Positions 1-8,986 of a stretch of 64,000 nucleotides of DNA are shown piece by piece. The first letter of the stretch is position 1, and each line of letters begins with the position of its first letter. The DNA is taken from the NCBI RefSeq assembly GCF_003730195.1, contig NZ_QWGG01000001.1:992001-1056000 (forward strand), read 5' to 3'. The notes under the pieces are model-generated. The model was not told the DNA's origin. It saw nothing but the letters and a program-made list of their open reading frames with translations, and did not search any database. A program made the position numbers and the translations under genes. Source of the DNA: Halosimplex salinum (GTDB lineage Archaea; Halobacteriota; Halobacteria; Halobacteriales; Haloarculaceae).

Positions 1-563
1 GCGCGGTATCGCCCGGCCGTCGAGAGGTTGTTCGACTCGTGGACGAGCTGGCCCTTGTTCGCCATCGCGACACTGTGGTTCCTCGCCATTCGGTTCAGAT
101 CGACGCTGAGGCTCCCGTTCGGGTTCGAGAACGGGTCGAGTCGCTGTTCCTCGCGCCAGTCGTTCAGCATCCTCCGGAGTTCGGTCTCGATCTCCGCCTC
201 GTCGAACCGACGCGGGAGCGTCGGCGTCCGCGTCCCGATCGGGGTCGCCGTGGGCGTGGCAGTCGGCGTCACGGTTGGCGTCGGTGTGGCTTCTGGAGTC
301 GGCGTGAGCGTCGGGAACGGCGTCTCTCCGGGCGTCGCGGTGCCGTTCACCGCGGTGCCGTTCACCGCGGTCCCGTTGGCGGCGGTTGTCGCCGCTGGCG
401 TCGGTGTCGGCGTCGCAGCCGACCCGTCGCTGGCGCCGTCCGAGTCGTCGGGCGTGTCCGTCGCGTCGTCGCCGCCGCCGAGGAGCATCGCGCCCGCGAT
501 CCCCCCGACCAGCATCACCCCGACTGCGACGGCGACGATGACGACGACTTTCCGGTCAACCAT
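1..563 (-). CDS. membrane-anchored CAP-domain protein, 3' part outside the window
   Basis: About 187 codons lie in the window; the gene runs off the left edge. The start is the ATG at 563, with a TTTAAG-like box about 25-30 nt upstream. The protein opens with one hydrophobic segment (residues about 5-27, VVVIVAVAVGVML), then an acidic stretch and a long Thr/Pro-rich spacer (TPTPT-type repeats, NGTAVNGTAV) of about 75 residues. It then enters what looks like a CAP/SCP-PR1 domain: an ELRRMLNDWRE helix followed by LNRMARNHSVAMANKG and LVHESNN. The Thr-rich spacer fits an O-glycosylated stalk holding the CAP domain outside the cell. The CAP assignment rests on the first 60 residues of the domain only; its remaining histidine and glutamate ligands are not visible. 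Confidence 0.72.
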   Translation of the reverse strand, partial: MVDRKVVVIVAVAVGVMLVGGIAGAMLLGGGDDATDTPDDSDGASDGSAATPTPTPAATTAANGTAVNGTAVNGTATPGETPFPTLTPTPEATPTPTVTPTATPTATPIGTRTPTLPRRFDEAEIETELRRMLNDWREEQRLDPFSNPNGSLSVDLNRMARNHSVAMANKGQLVHESNNLSTAGRYR

Positions 564-811
564 ATCATCCCGGTGCCGGAGTCGAGACTTAAATCTTCGC
601 AATAACCAACTAGTTGCTGACAGTATCTCGGGTAGTTGCAGACATCGAACGCCGTCCGGATCGACGGACAGGAGGTGAGTCGGCGGTATCTGTCGGAGAC
701 CGCTCGGCCGAGACGGCGGATCGATGCCCACCGATCCGACCGGGTCGGACCGTCAGTTCGGTCGCCGGTCTCGGCGAAGCTGTCCCGAGGCGCTGCGAGA
801 CGGTCGCGACC

Positions 812-1414
812 TCACTCGAAGCGGTCGACCGCAGTGTCGTAGCGGTCGGCCGGCTCCTCCCAGTCGACGACCTCGAAGAACGCGTCCACGAAGTCGCCGC
901 GGGCGGGGCCGTAGTCGTAGTAGTAGGAGTGCTCCCAGACGTCCAGCGCGAGGATCGGGTGGCCGCCCCAGATCGCGCCCTGGTCGTGCTTGTCCACGAC
1001 GACGTTGCGGAGTCGGCCGGCGAAGCTGTCGTACACCAGGAGCGCCCAGCCGGAGGCGTCGGACGCGGCGGCCTCGAACTCGCCCTTCCAGGCCTCGTAG
1101 GAGCCGAAGTCTTCCTCGATGCGCTCGCGGAGGTCGCCGCTCGGTTCGTCGCCGCCCTCTGGGCTCATGTTCTGCCAGAACAGCGAGTGCAGGATGTGCC
1201 CGGAGGAGTTGTGGGTCACCGAGCGGATCGCGGACCCGGAGTCGCCGAACTCGCCGGCCTCGCGGTTCTCGGCGAGGTCGTCCTCGGCGGTGTTCCAGCC
1301 GTCGACGTACCCCTGGTGGTGGGTGTCGTGGTGCCAGGTGAGCACCTGCTCGCTGACGTGCGGTTCCAGTGCGTCGTAGTCGTACGGCAACGGGTCGAGT
1401 TCGTAGTCAGACAT
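812..1414 (-). CDS. sod: superoxide dismutase, Mn/Fe family
   Basis: Encodes 200 aa, the usual length. The enzyme dismutates superoxide to oxygen and peroxide in the cytoplasm. Family landmarks are all present: LPYDYDALEPHVSEQ near the N terminus, WHHDTHHQGYV (first His ligand at residue 28), SGHILHSLFWQNMSP (second His ligand) and LDVWEHSYYYDY (Asp and His ligands). I start at MSDYELDP (1414) rather than the in-frame Met five codons earlier, because this gives the canonical N terminus. The gene stands alone; the 3' side faces the untranslated region before the truncated CAP gene. Haloarchaeal SODs mostly use manganese, but the metal cannot be settled from the sequence here. Confidence 0.97.
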   Translation of the reverse strand: MSDYELDPLPYDYDALEPHVSEQVLTWHHDTHHQGYVDGWNTAEDDLAENREAGEFGDSGSAIRSVTHNSSGHILHSLFWQNMSPEGGDEPSGDLRERIEEDFGSYEAWKGEFEAAASDASGWALLVYDSFAGRLRNVVVDKHDQGAIWGGHPILALDVWEHSYYYDYGPARGDFVDAFFEVVDWEEPADRYDTAVDRFE

Positions 1415-1630
1415 GCAACCGATCACGAGGACGGAATCGACTTGAGGCTAATCTGAAACCGATTTCCGTTGGGTTTCCGAGAGGTCCGGTGACCGTCACT
1501 GCGGACGCGAGGAGCCGGCGACCGTCACGGCGGACGGGCGAGGGGCCGACGAGCGCGACTGCCGGCACGCCGCGCCGGGACCGCAACGATTTCGGTCCCG
1601 ATGGGTGCAGGTAGCCGTATCGATCCACGC

Positions 1631-2656
1631 ATGCAGGACGACTACACGTCGGTGGCGCTGCACAACGTCGCCGAACTGGCCGACCCCGACTGGACCGAGA
1701 GCGGCGACGCGCTCCGGCGCGTCCCGACCGACGTGGCGGCGAACCTCAACGTCTCCGCGCGCGAGCGGGTTCGCCACCCGTCCGGGAGCGAGATCAGGTT
1801 CGTCCCCGACGGCGACGCGACCGTTCGCGTGACGCTCTCGGCGGCCGGAGCGACCGTCGTTCGTCCGTTCTGGGGGTCGTTCCAGGGCGAGGAGATTCTG
1901 GAGATCGGACCGGAGCCGACGACGGTCGAACTCTCTCCGCCCGACGCGCTGGCGGACCTCGACCGCGACGCGCCGGCCGCGACCGGCGCCGCGGACGCGT
2001 TCGACCCTCGGGTCTGTCGCCTGCGGTTCGAGCCGTGGGCGCCCGTCGCGCTCCACCGGATCGAGGGGTCGTGTCGCCCGCCCGAACCCGAGGAACTCCC
2101 CGACCACCGCTATCTGGCCTACGGGACCTCGATCACTGAGGGCGCGGCGGCGTCGGCGACCCACCTCAACTACGTCTCCCGCGTCGCGCGCGATCTCGGG
2201 CTCGACGCCGTGAACCTCGGCGTCTCCGGCGCGGCGTACTGCGAGCCCGCGATCGCCGACCACATCGCCGAGCGCGACGACTGGGACGTGGCGACGCTGT
2301 CGCTGTCGGTGAACATGGCGAATCGGGGGTTCACCGTCGCGCAGTTCCGCGACCGGGCGGCGAACCTCGTCGCCAGCGTCGCCGAGGCCGACCCCGACCG
2401 CCCCGTCGTCTGTGTCACGCTCTTCCCGTACCATGCGGACCTCCAACACGAGGGCGACCGCGAGCGTGCGAGGGCCTACCGGGAGGCGCTGGAAGGGGTC
2501 GTCACCGACTGCTCTGCCGAGAACGTCCACGTCGTCGACGGGAGCGAACTCGTCCCGGCGACCGGGCTGACGACGGACCTGTTGCACCCGGGGGACGCCG
2601 GCATGGAGGCCATCGCGGACGGCGTCGGCGCGGAACTTCGCGACGTGCTCGATTGA
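1631..2656 (+). CDS. SGNH/GDSL-type hydrolase with N-terminal beta domain
   Basis: Encodes 341 aa. The C-terminal half carries the SGNH blocks: block I YLAYGTSITEG (about 165-175, Ser nucleophile in GTSIT), block II NLGVSGAAY (about 195-203), block III SLSVNMANRGF (Asn), and block V DLLHPGDAG (Asp-x-x-His, about 316-324). Residues 40-150 look like a beta-sandwich, as found in carbohydrate-esterase-like SGNH proteins. There is no signal peptide, so the enzyme is probably cytoplasmic. The start at 1631 is preferred over an ATG 30 nt upstream because the extra residues are basic and unlike the rest. The substrate is unknown; an acyl- or acetyl-ester of a sugar is a guess from the family. Confidence 0.8.
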   Translation: MQDDYTSVALHNVAELADPDWTESGDALRRVPTDVAANLNVSARERVRHPSGSEIRFVPDGDATVRVTLSAAGATVVRPFWGSFQGEEILEIGPEPTTVELSPPDALADLDRDAPAATGAADAFDPRVCRLRFEPWAPVALHRIEGSCRPPEPEELPDHRYLAYGTSITEGAAASATHLNYVSRVARDLGLDAVNLGVSGAAYCEPAIADHIAERDDWDVATLSLSVNMANRGFTVAQFRDRAANLVASVAEADPDRPVVCVTLFPYHADLQHEGDRERARAYREALEGVVTDCSAENVHVVDGSELVPATGLTTDLLHPGDAGMEAIADGVGAELRDVLD

Positions 2657-2709
2657 GAGCGTGCGGTCGGAACGTCGGTCTTTTGCCGACGAAGCGAGTT
2701 CGCTCGTCC

Positions 2710-3306
2710 ATGTACGAGGTCGAGGTCAAGGTCCGCGCGGACCACGAGACCGTGGAGTCGGCGCTGGAGCGAGCAGACGCCGAGTTCGTCGACAGGGTCG
2801 TCCAGGAAGACACCTACTACGACGCCCCACACCGGAACTTCGCGGAGACGGACGAAGCACTGCGGATCCGTCGGGAGTGGACGGGGGGTGGGGACAGCGA
2901 CGGCGATGGAAGCGAAGACGCCGAGACCGGCGACGACGGCGCCGGCGCGACGCGGCTGACCTACAAGGGCCCGCTCCTCGAAGCCGAATCGAAGTCCCGA
3001 CAGGAACACGAGACTGCCGTCGACGACGACGCGGCGGCGACGGGCATCCTCGACGGCCTCGGGTTCGAACCGGCCGCCACGGTCAGGAAACACCGCGAGC
3101 ACTACCGGCTGGACGGCTACACCGTCACGCTCGACAGCGTCGACGGCCTCGGCGAGTTCGTCGAGGTCGAGACGGAGACGGACGACGAGACCATCGAAGC
3201 GGCCCGCGACGGCGCGCTCGCCGTCCTCGACACGCTCGACCTCGACCCCGACGAGCAGATACGGACCTCGTATCTCGGCCTGCTCCTCTCCGCTGATGCA
3301 GAGTAG
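2710..3306 (+). CDS. CYTH-domain protein (CyaB-like, class IV adenylate cyclase family)
   Basis: Encodes 198 aa. It starts with the CYTH signature EVEVKV (ExExK) and keeps the alternating charged strands of the triphosphate tunnel fold: DTYYDAP, ALRIRRE, LTYKGP, VRKHREHY, VTLDSVDGLGEFVEVE. CYTH proteins bind triphosphorylated substrates with divalent metals and act as adenylate cyclases, thiamine triphosphatases or inorganic triphosphatases; archaeal members are usually annotated CyaB but their activity is rarely tested. A low-complexity acidic insert (residues about 60-80) sits between strands. It lies 53 nt after the SGNH hydrolase on the same strand and ends 60 nt before the metK start, where a separate TATA box is visible. 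Confidence 0.85.
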   Translation: MYEVEVKVRADHETVESALERADAEFVDRVVQEDTYYDAPHRNFAETDEALRIRREWTGGGDSDGDGSEDAETGDDGAGATRLTYKGPLLEAESKSRQEHETAVDDDAAATGILDGLGFEPAATVRKHREHYRLDGYTVTLDSVDGLGEFVEVETETDDETIEAARDGALAVLDTLDLDPDEQIRTSYLGLLLSADAE

Positions 3307-3309
3307 TAA

Positions 3310-3316
3310 TTAAATA
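3310..3316 (+). promoter_or_regulatory. TATA box of the S-adenosylmethionine synthase gene
   Basis: TTAAATA in an AT-rich island (TAATTAAATATC) inside otherwise GC-rich DNA. It lies about 57 nt upstream of the chosen ATG at 3370, which implies a 5' untranslated region of about 30 nt. Confidence 0.6.
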
Positions 3317-3369
3317 TCGGCTTCTGGTTTCCGCAAGTTATACGGGTGGGGGTATCTAACCCGGATGCA

Positions 3370-4572
3370 ATGACGAACAGGAACGTCAACGTCCAACCGG
3401 CGGCCGGGCGGGCCGTCGAGGACCAGGCAGTGGAGATCGTCGAGCGCAAGGGGCTCGGCCACCCCGACTCGATCTGCGACGGGATCGCCGAGGCGGTCTC
3501 GCAGGCGCTCGCACAGACGTATCTCGACCGGGTGGGGAAAGTCCTCCACTACAACACCGACGAGACCCAGTTGGTCGCCGGCAACGCCGCGCCGGCGTTC
3601 GGCGGCGGCGAGGTCCAGGAGCCGATCTACCTGCTCATCGTCGGCCGCGCGACCAAGGAGTACGAGGGGACGAAGATCCCCGCCGAGACGATCGCGCTCG
3701 AAGCGGCGCGCGACTACCTCGCGGAGAACTTCCCGCACCTCGACCTCGGGACGGACGTGATCGTCGACGTGCGACTCGGCGAGGGCAGCGGCGACCTCCA
3801 GACCGTCTTCGGCGAGGAGGAAGCCGTGCCGATGGCCAACGACACGAGCTACGGCGTCGGGCACGCGCCGCTGACGGAGACCGAGGAGATCGTCCTGAAC
3901 GTCGAACGCCGACTGAACGGCGAGTACAGCGACGAGAACCCGGTCGTCGGGCAGGACATCAAGGTGATGGGCAAGCGCGAGGACGGTCAGGTCGACGTGA
4001 CGGTCGCCGCGGCCGCGGTCGACGAGTACGTCAGCGGACTCGACGAGTATCGCGACGCTATCGCGGGCGTCCGCGAGTACGTCGAGGGCGTGGCTCGCGA
4101 GTACACGGACCGTGACGTCACCGTCCACGTCAACACCGCCGACGACTACGACGACGGCGCCATCTACCTCACCACGACCGGCACCTCCGCCGAACAGGGC
4201 GACGATGGCTCCGTCGGCCGCGGCAACCGCGCCAACGGCCTCATCACCCCCAACCGGCCGATGAGCATGGAGGCCACGAGCGGGAAGAACCCGGTCAACC
4301 ACATCGGGAAGATCTACAACCTCCTGTCGACGGATATCGCGCAGTCGGTCGTCGCCGACGTCGACGGCATCCGACAGCTCCAGATCCGGCTGCTCAGCCA
4401 GATCGGGAGCCCCATCGACCAGCCGCACGTCGCCGACGCGACCGTGATCACCGAGGACGGCGTCTCCGTCGCGGACATCGAGGACGAAGTCGAGGCCGCC
4501 ATCGACGCCGAACTCGCCGACGTGACCGACATCACCCGTCGCGTCATCGACGGCGAACTCTCTACGTTCTAA
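3370..4572 (+). CDS. metK: S-adenosylmethionine synthase, archaeal type
   Basis: Encodes 400 aa, the usual length of the archaeal AdoMet synthetase family, which is very diverged from bacterial MetK. It makes S-adenosylmethionine from methionine and ATP. Recognisable family stretches are [18 protein letters not shown] near the N terminus, [33 protein letters not shown], and [19 protein letters not shown] near residue 290. I start at [10 protein letters not shown] (3370). A GTG 24 nt upstream is in frame but would add residues absent from the family. It is likely monocistronic with its own TATA box. Confidence 0.96.
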   Translation: MTNRNVNVQPAAGRAVEDQAVEIVERKGLGHPDSICDGIAEAVSQALAQTYLDRVGKVLHYNTDETQLVAGNAAPAFGGGEVQEPIYLLIVGRATKEYEGTKIPAETIALEAARDYLAENFPHLDLGTDVIVDVRLGEGSGDLQTVFGEEEAVPMANDTSYGVGHAPLTETEEIVLNVERRLNGEYSDENPVVGQDIKVMGKREDGQVDVTVAAAAVDEYVSGLDEYRDAIAGVREYVEGVAREYTDRDVTVHVNTADDYDDGAIYLTTTGTSAEQGDDGSVGRGNRANGLITPNRPMSMEATSGKNPVNHIGKIYNLLSTDIAQSVVADVDGIRQLQIRLLSQIGSPIDQPHVADATVITEDGVSVADIEDEVEAAIDAELADVTDITRRVIDGELSTF

Positions 4573-4644
4573 CTGCCGCTCGGCTGCCGACGGCGCACGT
4601 CGGGAGGACAAGCCGCAGTCGCGGCCGATCCGCTGCCGAAGCCT

Positions 4645-4652
4645 GTTTATAG
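4645..4652 (+). promoter_or_regulatory. TATA box of thiI
   Basis: GTTTATAG centred about 27 nt before the thiI ATG at 4675. This spacing predicts a leaderless thiI transcript. Confidence 0.6.
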
Positions 4653-4674
4653 CCCCGGTCGTCAACGGACAGCC

Positions 4675-5892
4675 ATGCAGCCCCCGGGCGCCGATCTGGT
4701 CGTAGTCCGTCACGGCGAGATCGGGACCAAGAGCCAGCACGTCAGCGCGAAGATGGAGCGCCAGCTCCGCGAGAACCTCGACGCGATGCTGGCCGACCGG
4801 GGCGTCGACGCGACCATCGAACAGCGGCGGTTCCGCCTCCTCGTCCACACCGACGACCCCGAGGGGGCGACCGCGGCCGCCGCCGACACGTTCGGCGTCG
4901 TCTCCGCCAGTCCCGCGACCCGCGTCGAACCGACGATCGAAGCCATCTGTGACGGACTGCGAACCACCGCTTGCGAGCACTACGACGGCGGGGCCTTCGC
5001 CGTCTCCGCGCGGCGCGCCGGCACGGAGTCCGCCCACCCCTTCTCCAGCACGGACATCGAGCGCGACGGCGGGAGTGCGGTCTGGGAAGCCGCCGAGGCG
5101 GCCGGCGTCGACCCCGAGGTCGACCTCGACGACCCCGACACCGAGTTCTTCGTCGACTGCCGCGAGGACGAGGCGTTCCTCTTCCTCGAGAAGCGGTCGG
5201 GGCCGGGCGGCCTCCCGCTCGGCACACAGGACCCGGTGGTCGCGCTGATGAGCGGTGGGATCGACTCGCCGGTCGCCGCCTGGGAACTGATGAAACGCGG
5301 GTCGCCGGTGATCCCGCTGTACGTCGCGCTCGGCGACTACGGCGGCGTCGACAACCAGGCTCGCGCGCTCTCGACGACCGAGACGCTGGCCGAGTACGCG
5401 CCCGACCGGGACCTGCGACTTCGGATCGCGCCCGGTGGCGACGCTATCGCGTCCATCGCCGACACGGTCGAGGTCGGTCGGATGCTCGTCGTGCGCCGGT
5501 TCATGTTCCAGGTCGCCGCCGCCGTCGCCGAAGACCGCGGCGCCGTCGGGATCGTGACCGGCGAGTCGATCGGGCAGAAGTCCAGCCAGACGACGGCGAA
5601 CCTCGCGGTGACCAGCGCCGCGGTCGACGTGCCGGTCCACCGGCCCCTGCTGACCGTCGACAAGACGGACATCACCCAGCGCGCCGGGGCGATCGGGACG
5701 TTCCACGAGTCGACGATCGCGGCGGGGTGTGAGCGGCTGGCTCCCGAGTACCCGGAGACCCGCGCGCGCCTCGGCGACATCGAAGACCGCGAGCCGGACG
5801 ACCTCGCCGAGCGGGCGCGAGCGGTCGCCGACCGGCTGGAAGTCGTCGACGACTCCGCGACCGGCGACACCGCGGAAGGCGAAACCGCTTAG
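4675..5892 (+). CDS. thiI: tRNA 4-thiouridine synthetase ThiI (no rhodanese domain)
   Basis: Encodes 405 aa. The order is a ferredoxin-like N-terminal region beginning DLVVVRHGEIGTKS, a THUMP domain (about 60-170), then the PP-loop adenylation domain with ALMSGGIDSPVAAW (SGGIDS at about 193-198) and GIVTGESIGQKSSQT. ThiI activates U8 of tRNA for sulfur transfer. Bacterial forms end in a rhodanese domain carrying the persulfide cysteine. This one stops about 60 residues after the PP-loop domain with an acidic tail, as in other archaeal ThiI proteins. It is followed after 24 nt by a small haloarchaeal gene, probably co-transcribed. Confidence 0.95.
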   Translation: MQPPGADLVVVRHGEIGTKSQHVSAKMERQLRENLDAMLADRGVDATIEQRRFRLLVHTDDPEGATAAAADTFGVVSASPATRVEPTIEAICDGLRTTACEHYDGGAFAVSARRAGTESAHPFSSTDIERDGGSAVWEAAEAAGVDPEVDLDDPDTEFFVDCREDEAFLFLEKRSGPGGLPLGTQDPVVALMSGGIDSPVAAWELMKRGSPVIPLYVALGDYGGVDNQARALSTTETLAEYAPDRDLRLRIAPGGDAIASIADTVEVGRMLVVRRFMFQVAAAVAEDRGAVGIVTGESIGQKSSQTTANLAVTSAAVDVPVHRPLLTVDKTDITQRAGAIGTFHESTIAAGCERLAPEYPETRARLGDIEDREPDDLAERARAVADRLEVVDDSATGDTAEGETA

Positions 5893-5916
5893 GGCCGCCC
5901 GGTTCACCCCACCAGT

Positions 5917-6504
5917 ATGACGCGGGTGTGTCTGGTCGGCGTCGAGGACGTGAACCTCCGCTACGAGTTGCTCTCTCGCGAGACCGCTCGCAACGCGCTG
6001 GCCACCTACGACCTCCGCGAACCCTTCGACAACGCGATCGGTCTCGAGACCGTGAGCCTCGGCGCCGCCGTCGCGCTCCTCAACGACCTCAACTGGTACC
6101 TGGTCCGCTTCGTCGACGAGGCGATGGTCCTCGAACCGAGCGTCAGCGAGACGGAGTGGCTCTCCCGAGACCTCGCCGCCGCCGTCCGCGACGACGAGGT
6201 GGCCCCGGACGAAGCCGCCCGCTTCCTGAAGGTCTACGGCCTCGAATCACAGGGCTCCGACGGCGAAGACGAAGACGAGACCGAAGCCACCCACGGACGG
6301 ACCGATGCCAGTGCCTCCGGCAACAGCGACTCCACGGACCGGACCGACGACGGCCAGTCGCGGGACGGCGACCCCGCGGGACGCAAGCGCCTCGTCGAAC
6401 CGATGTTCGTGACGCGGACCGGCGACGGCGTCCCGGACTACGACCTGCGGGACGTGGAGGAGACGCTCGTCGAACGCGTCACGGAATCGGAGTTCGGCGC
6501 CTGA
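5917..6504 (+). CDS. conserved haloarchaeal protein, DUF5804-like
   Basis: Encodes 195 aa. The first 105 residues (MTRVCLVGVEDVNLRYELLS, then SLGAAVALLNDLNWYLVRF) form a compact folded domain which I associate from memory with DUF5804, a haloarchaea-only family. Residues about 108-155 are a Ser/Asp/Glu/Thr-rich low-complexity insert. The last 40 residues (KRLVEPMFVTR, VPDYDLRDVEETLVERV) again look structured. There is no membrane segment, metal-binding cluster or known catalytic motif. Position 24 nt downstream of thiI suggests one operon and perhaps a link with tRNA modification, but that is inference from neighbourhood only. Confidence 0.8.
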   Translation: MTRVCLVGVEDVNLRYELLSRETARNALATYDLREPFDNAIGLETVSLGAAVALLNDLNWYLVRFVDEAMVLEPSVSETEWLSRDLAAAVRDDEVAPDEAARFLKVYGLESQGSDGEDEDETEATHGRTDASASGNSDSTDRTDDGQSRDGDPAGRKRLVEPMFVTRTGDGVPDYDLRDVEETLVERVTESEFGA

Positions 6505-6552
6505 ATCGCGGTCTCGAACCTCGGCGGGCGCCCCTGCGGAACCCGCCAGCAG

Positions 6553-6559
6553 TTTTATG
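6553..6559 (+). promoter_or_regulatory. TATA box fixing the GTG start at 6585
   Basis: TTTTATG is centred about 29 nt upstream of the GTG at 6585. In a leaderless transcript this favours that GTG over the in-frame GTG at 6567. Confidence 0.55.
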
Positions 6560-6584
6560 CGAACTCGTGACACACACTGCTAGT

Positions 6585-8129
6585 GTGTCATCTCGCCGAA
6601 CGGTCGCGGGCGTCGCGCTCCTGCTCGTCGTCGCGAGCGTCGTCCCGGGACTGGTCGGTGGCGCGACGGCCGACGCTGGCGACCGAGTCGACGCCCGCGC
6701 GCTCTCGGGAGTCGGGGCCGTGGCGGCCAACACCGGGAACGAGACCACGCCGGCGGTGGTCCAGACCGTGACCTACCGGCGAACCCCGAACGCGACGGGC
6801 ACGATCCGGGCGACCCAGCGGTATCGCGTTCGGGGGAACGTCTCGTCGCTCGTGGTGTACAACTACAGCCACGGGCGGGTCGTGAACGCGACGGGGTTCG
6901 GAGAGCGGGAGAACGGTCGCTGGCGGTGGGACCGCGAGACGAGCGAGCCGTCGGTGACGCTCCGGGTCGCGGTCAACCGGTCGAGTCGACAGTTCAGCGG
7001 CCTCCGGTGGGTCGACGTCGGCAACTGGTCGCTCGCGAACCCGCGGACCGACTTCGCCTATCGCGACGCCGACCGCGAGGAGTGGGTGTACTCCTGGCAG
7101 GAAACACCCCGCGTCGACCAGCGGAGTCGGGTTCGCTCGGACGACACGGGGTTCGCCGGCCCCGCTGTCGTCTACCTCGGCGAGTACGACTCGTTCACGA
7201 CGAACGCGACGAATCAGACGGTCCGACTCGTCCGACCGGCCGACGCCGACATGGCGACCGACCCCGACCGGGTGCTCGAAGTGCTCTCGACCGCGTCGCG
7301 CCAGCTCAGGGTCGGCGCGCGAGACGACGTGGTGAACGCGTTCGCCGGCCCGACGCCGCTGCGGTACGGCGGGACGACGGCGAACGCGCAGGGAGCGGCA
7401 CAGGACTTCTGGGTGTCGGCGAGCGCCGGCGCCGGCGGCCCGCCCAACACGTGGATCCACGAGTACGTCCACACCCGGCAGTCGTTCGTCCTCGGGCCGG
7501 AGATGACGTGGTTCCGCGAGGCCAGTGCGCACTACTACGCCGGCGTGCTCTCCCTGCGGACGGCACCGAGTCGGGCCGACGAGTTCGAACAGTTCATCGG
7601 AACGCTCCGCAGCGACCGGGGGTCGAACGCGACCCTGACCGAACAGTCCTCGTGGTCGACGACCTACGTCCCCTACGCGAAGGGGGCCCGCGCCCTCGCC
7701 GCACTCGACGGCCGCATTCGGAACGCGACCGACGGAAATCGAACGCTGCAGCACGTCTTCGGTCGGTTGAACGAGCACGACGGGCTCGTGACCTACGACG
7801 TGTTCGCGTCCGCCGTCGGGAACGTCAGCGGCGAGTCTCAGCGCGACTGGCTCGAAGCGCACGTCCGTGACGGCGCGGACGTCTCGCCGCCGGAGTCGCC
7901 CTACGCGTACACCGCGCCGACGGGCGACGTGGACGCTGACGCCGACGGTCTGGACGCGGCGGCCGAACGCAGGAACGGCACCCACCCGTTCGCCGCCGAC
8001 ACCGACGCCGACGGCGTCGCGGACGGTGCAGAACTCCGGCTCGGAACGGACCCGACAGACCCGTACTCGACGCCGGTCGCCGAGAACGCGACGGGAGCGA
8101 CCTCCGAGGCGAACGAGTCGGGCACGTAG
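6585..8129 (+). CDS. secreted gluzincin-like metalloprotease with calcium-binding tail
   Basis: Encodes 514 aa. A signal peptide is clear (SSRRTVAGVALLLVVASVVP, cleavage near residue 25-35). Many NxT/NxS sequons follow, suiting an exported haloarchaeal glycoprotein. The zinc motif HEYVH is at residues 292-296, followed 16 residues on by a candidate third ligand E312 in WFREASAHYYAG, which resembles the gluzincin ExxAxY helix. After residue about 445 the chain holds Asp-rich repeats of thrombospondin type-3/calcium-loop style (DADADGLDAAAE, DTDADGVADGAE). No membrane anchor is seen at the C terminus, so the protein is either released or held by the calcium domain. The start is GTG. Confidence 0.82.
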   Translation: MSSRRTVAGVALLLVVASVVPGLVGGATADAGDRVDARALSGVGAVAANTGNETTPAVVQTVTYRRTPNATGTIRATQRYRVRGNVSSLVVYNYSHGRVVNATGFGERENGRWRWDRETSEPSVTLRVAVNRSSRQFSGLRWVDVGNWSLANPRTDFAYRDADREEWVYSWQETPRVDQRSRVRSDDTGFAGPAVVYLGEYDSFTTNATNQTVRLVRPADADMATDPDRVLEVLSTASRQLRVGARDDVVNAFAGPTPLRYGGTTANAQGAAQDFWVSASAGAGGPPNTWIHEYVHTRQSFVLGPEMTWFREASAHYYAGVLSLRTAPSRADEFEQFIGTLRSDRGSNATLTEQSSWSTTYVPYAKGARALAALDGRIRNATDGNRTLQHVFGRLNEHDGLVTYDVFASAVGNVSGESQRDWLEAHVRDGADVSPPESPYAYTAPTGDVDADADGLDAAAERRNGTHPFAADTDADGVADGAELRLGTDPTDPYSTPVAENATGATSEANESGT

Positions 8130-8227
8130 ATCACTCGGGTGACGGCGGCCGGTTCGACCGCGCTCGCGGCGGCCGCCGACGCCGGCGGAGCGGCGCTTTC
8201 AAGGTATCGTCGCCCGGTTGTTCGGGT

Positions 8228-8986
8228 ATGACTACAGTCGCCGTGCTCGTCCGTCCGCCGGAGTCCGGGACCGTCCTGCCGACACTCGTCGACGCCGGTG
8301 CGGTGACCGCCGACGAGGCGCGCGACCTCTACGCGGCGATGGTTCGGGACACGTGCGCCGCCGTCGAATCCAGCGGCGGCGACCTACTCGTCAACTATCG
8401 ACCCGTCCACGCCGAGGACGAGACCGAAGCCACGGAGGACGAGGAAGCGCTCGACGCCGTCCGCTCTCTCCTCGACGGCGCGCTCGCCAACCCCGATAGC
8501 CACCGCTACGAGGTGCAGGTCGGATCGTCACTCTCTGCTCGCGTCGGCAACACCGTCACGCATCTCCTCGAACGCGAGGCAGTCAAGAGCGCGGCGGTCG
8601 TGCGCCCGACCGCGGCACTGCTGGAGCGTCGACACGTCGACAGCGCGGCGATGAAGCTCCGGCAGTCGGAGGTCGTCCTCGGTCCGGCGACCGACGGACT
8701 CGTCTCCTACGCGGCGTTCACGGAGCCGATCGACTTCGAGGACGCGTTCACGTCGCCCGAGGTGGAGACGCTGACCGACCGCGCGGTCGACGCGGGGCTG
8801 AGCGTCGATTTCCTCGAGATGCACCCGGTCGCCGAGACCGCGGGCGGACTCGCGACGCTCGTCTCGCAGATCCGAGCGCGACAGCGCGCGGACCTCCGCG
8901 TACCGCCGTACACCACCGCCGTCGTCGAGGACCTCGGGCTGCGAGCGACGGCGGTCGACGGCCATTTCGACGTCGGGCGGGACTGA
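8228..8986 (+). CDS. DUF2064-like protein (GT-A/nucleotide-diphospho-sugar transferase fold)
   Basis: Encodes 252 aa. The layout recalls DUF2064 (the TIGR04282 glycosyltransferase-like group): an N-terminal strand TTVAVLVRPP, a helix DLYAAMVRDTCAAVE, a strand LLVNYRP, then SEVVLGPATDGLVSYAAF, which matches the GPA-x-DGG-x-Y region of that family. The usual second glycine after the Asp is Leu here, so catalytic competence is uncertain. Cytoplasmic, with no membrane segment. Its TGA stop lies inside the first ACTGAGCGA unit of the hairpin array that follows, so the repeat forms its 3' end. Confidence 0.6.
   Translation: MTTVAVLVRPPESGTVLPTLVDAGAVTADEARDLYAAMVRDTCAAVESSGGDLLVNYRPVHAEDETEATEDEEALDAVRSLLDGALANPDSHRYEVQVGSSLSARVGNTVTHLLEREAVKSAAVVRPTAALLERRHVDSAAMKLRQSEVVLGPATDGLVSYAAFTEPIDFEDAFTSPEVETLTDRAVDAGLSVDFLEMHPVAETAGGLATLVSQIRARQRADLRVPPYTTAVVEDLGLRATAVDGHFDVGRD

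Noticed and set aside
230-400. Short tandem repeats in the CAP-protein gene
   Set aside because: They simply encode the Thr/Pro-rich stalk; similar codon runs occur in the stalk of the surface protein at 37780-38000.
3310-5907. 865-codon open frame on the minus strand opposite metK and thiI
   Set aside because: It is antisense to two clearly recognised genes, and its product is Arg/Val/Asp-rich low complexity, as arises from the opposite strand of GC-rich haloarchaeal genes.
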